A DNA stretch of 64,000 bases. Origin: Leptasterias polaris (lineage: Eukaryota > Echinodermata > Asteroidea > Forcipulatida > Asteriidae). Below, in pieces: positions 63,934 through 64,000 of the stretch. Each line of letters begins with the position of its first letter. Within the stretch, counting starts at the first letter, position 1. The notes under the pieces were generated by a model. The model saw only the letters and a program-made list of their open reading frames with translations. It ran no database searches and was not told the DNA's origin. The position numbers were made by a program, and so were the translations under genes. The DNA lies in the NCBI GenBank assembly GCA_037783415.1, contig JAZGTN010000037.1, positions 6,496,501 to 6,560,500 on the forward strand. Reading direction: 5' to 3'.

Positions 63934-64000
63934 ATTGAGCTACGCATGGCACGCTTTTCAATACCATAAATACCTTCTTTAAATGATAAAAGTTTTTCTT

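Overview
This is eukaryotic, AT-rich DNA: spliced genes with long introns, dense dispersed repeats, retrotransposons and long poly-G/poly-C tracts. It holds a BCAP31 orthologue, a CR1/L2-like LINE with a 2A-like motif, and a dispersed ~370-bp repeat family. From general familiarity these point to an echinoderm (sea star or sea urchin type). The phylum is an inference; no species call can be made from sequence alone.

Layout. 1-3.2 kb: repeat remnants, including a broken LINE ORF2 tail (673-978). 3.27-12.19 kb, + strand: a complete six-exon BCAP31 gene (237 codons, all splice phases agree, poly(A) signal at 12500). Its introns carry several MITE-like repeats and a tRNA-derived element. 12.5-37.9 kb: about 25 kb with no convincing gene. 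It is filled with tRNA-derived repeats, MITEs, the ~370-bp repeat, a LINE tail, a 543-bp transposon with a 5-bp target duplication, and a nested DNA-transposon structure (27849-33776, with a second element at 30412-33618 that carries an 11-copy 111-bp array). 37.94-44.82 kb, + strand: a complete four-exon gene for a secreted, glycosylated protein of 418 codons that resembles EAR/EPTP-repeat (beta-propeller) proteins. A hAT-like element with a perfect 8-bp target duplication sits just inside its third intron. 45.2-53 kb: minisatellite, MITEs, no clear gene. 53.4-57.5 kb: a nearly intact LINE (hydrophobic N-terminus, 2A-like motif, endonuclease, reverse transcriptase, ATT-repeat tail), broken by one frame change. 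57.5-61 kb: LINE tails and MITEs. 61.2-62.03 kb: two possible divergent first exons (minus strand 61343-61203, plus strand 61990-62028). 62829-63933: a second hAT-like element related to the one at 41 kb.

The two well-supported genes are unrelated in function: an ER membrane cargo/quality-control protein and a secreted protein. The rest is mostly transposon biology. The best-supported items are the two gene models, the LINE, and four element boundaries that show exact target-site duplications (41036-42407, 62829-63933, 25371-25913, 52048-52449).
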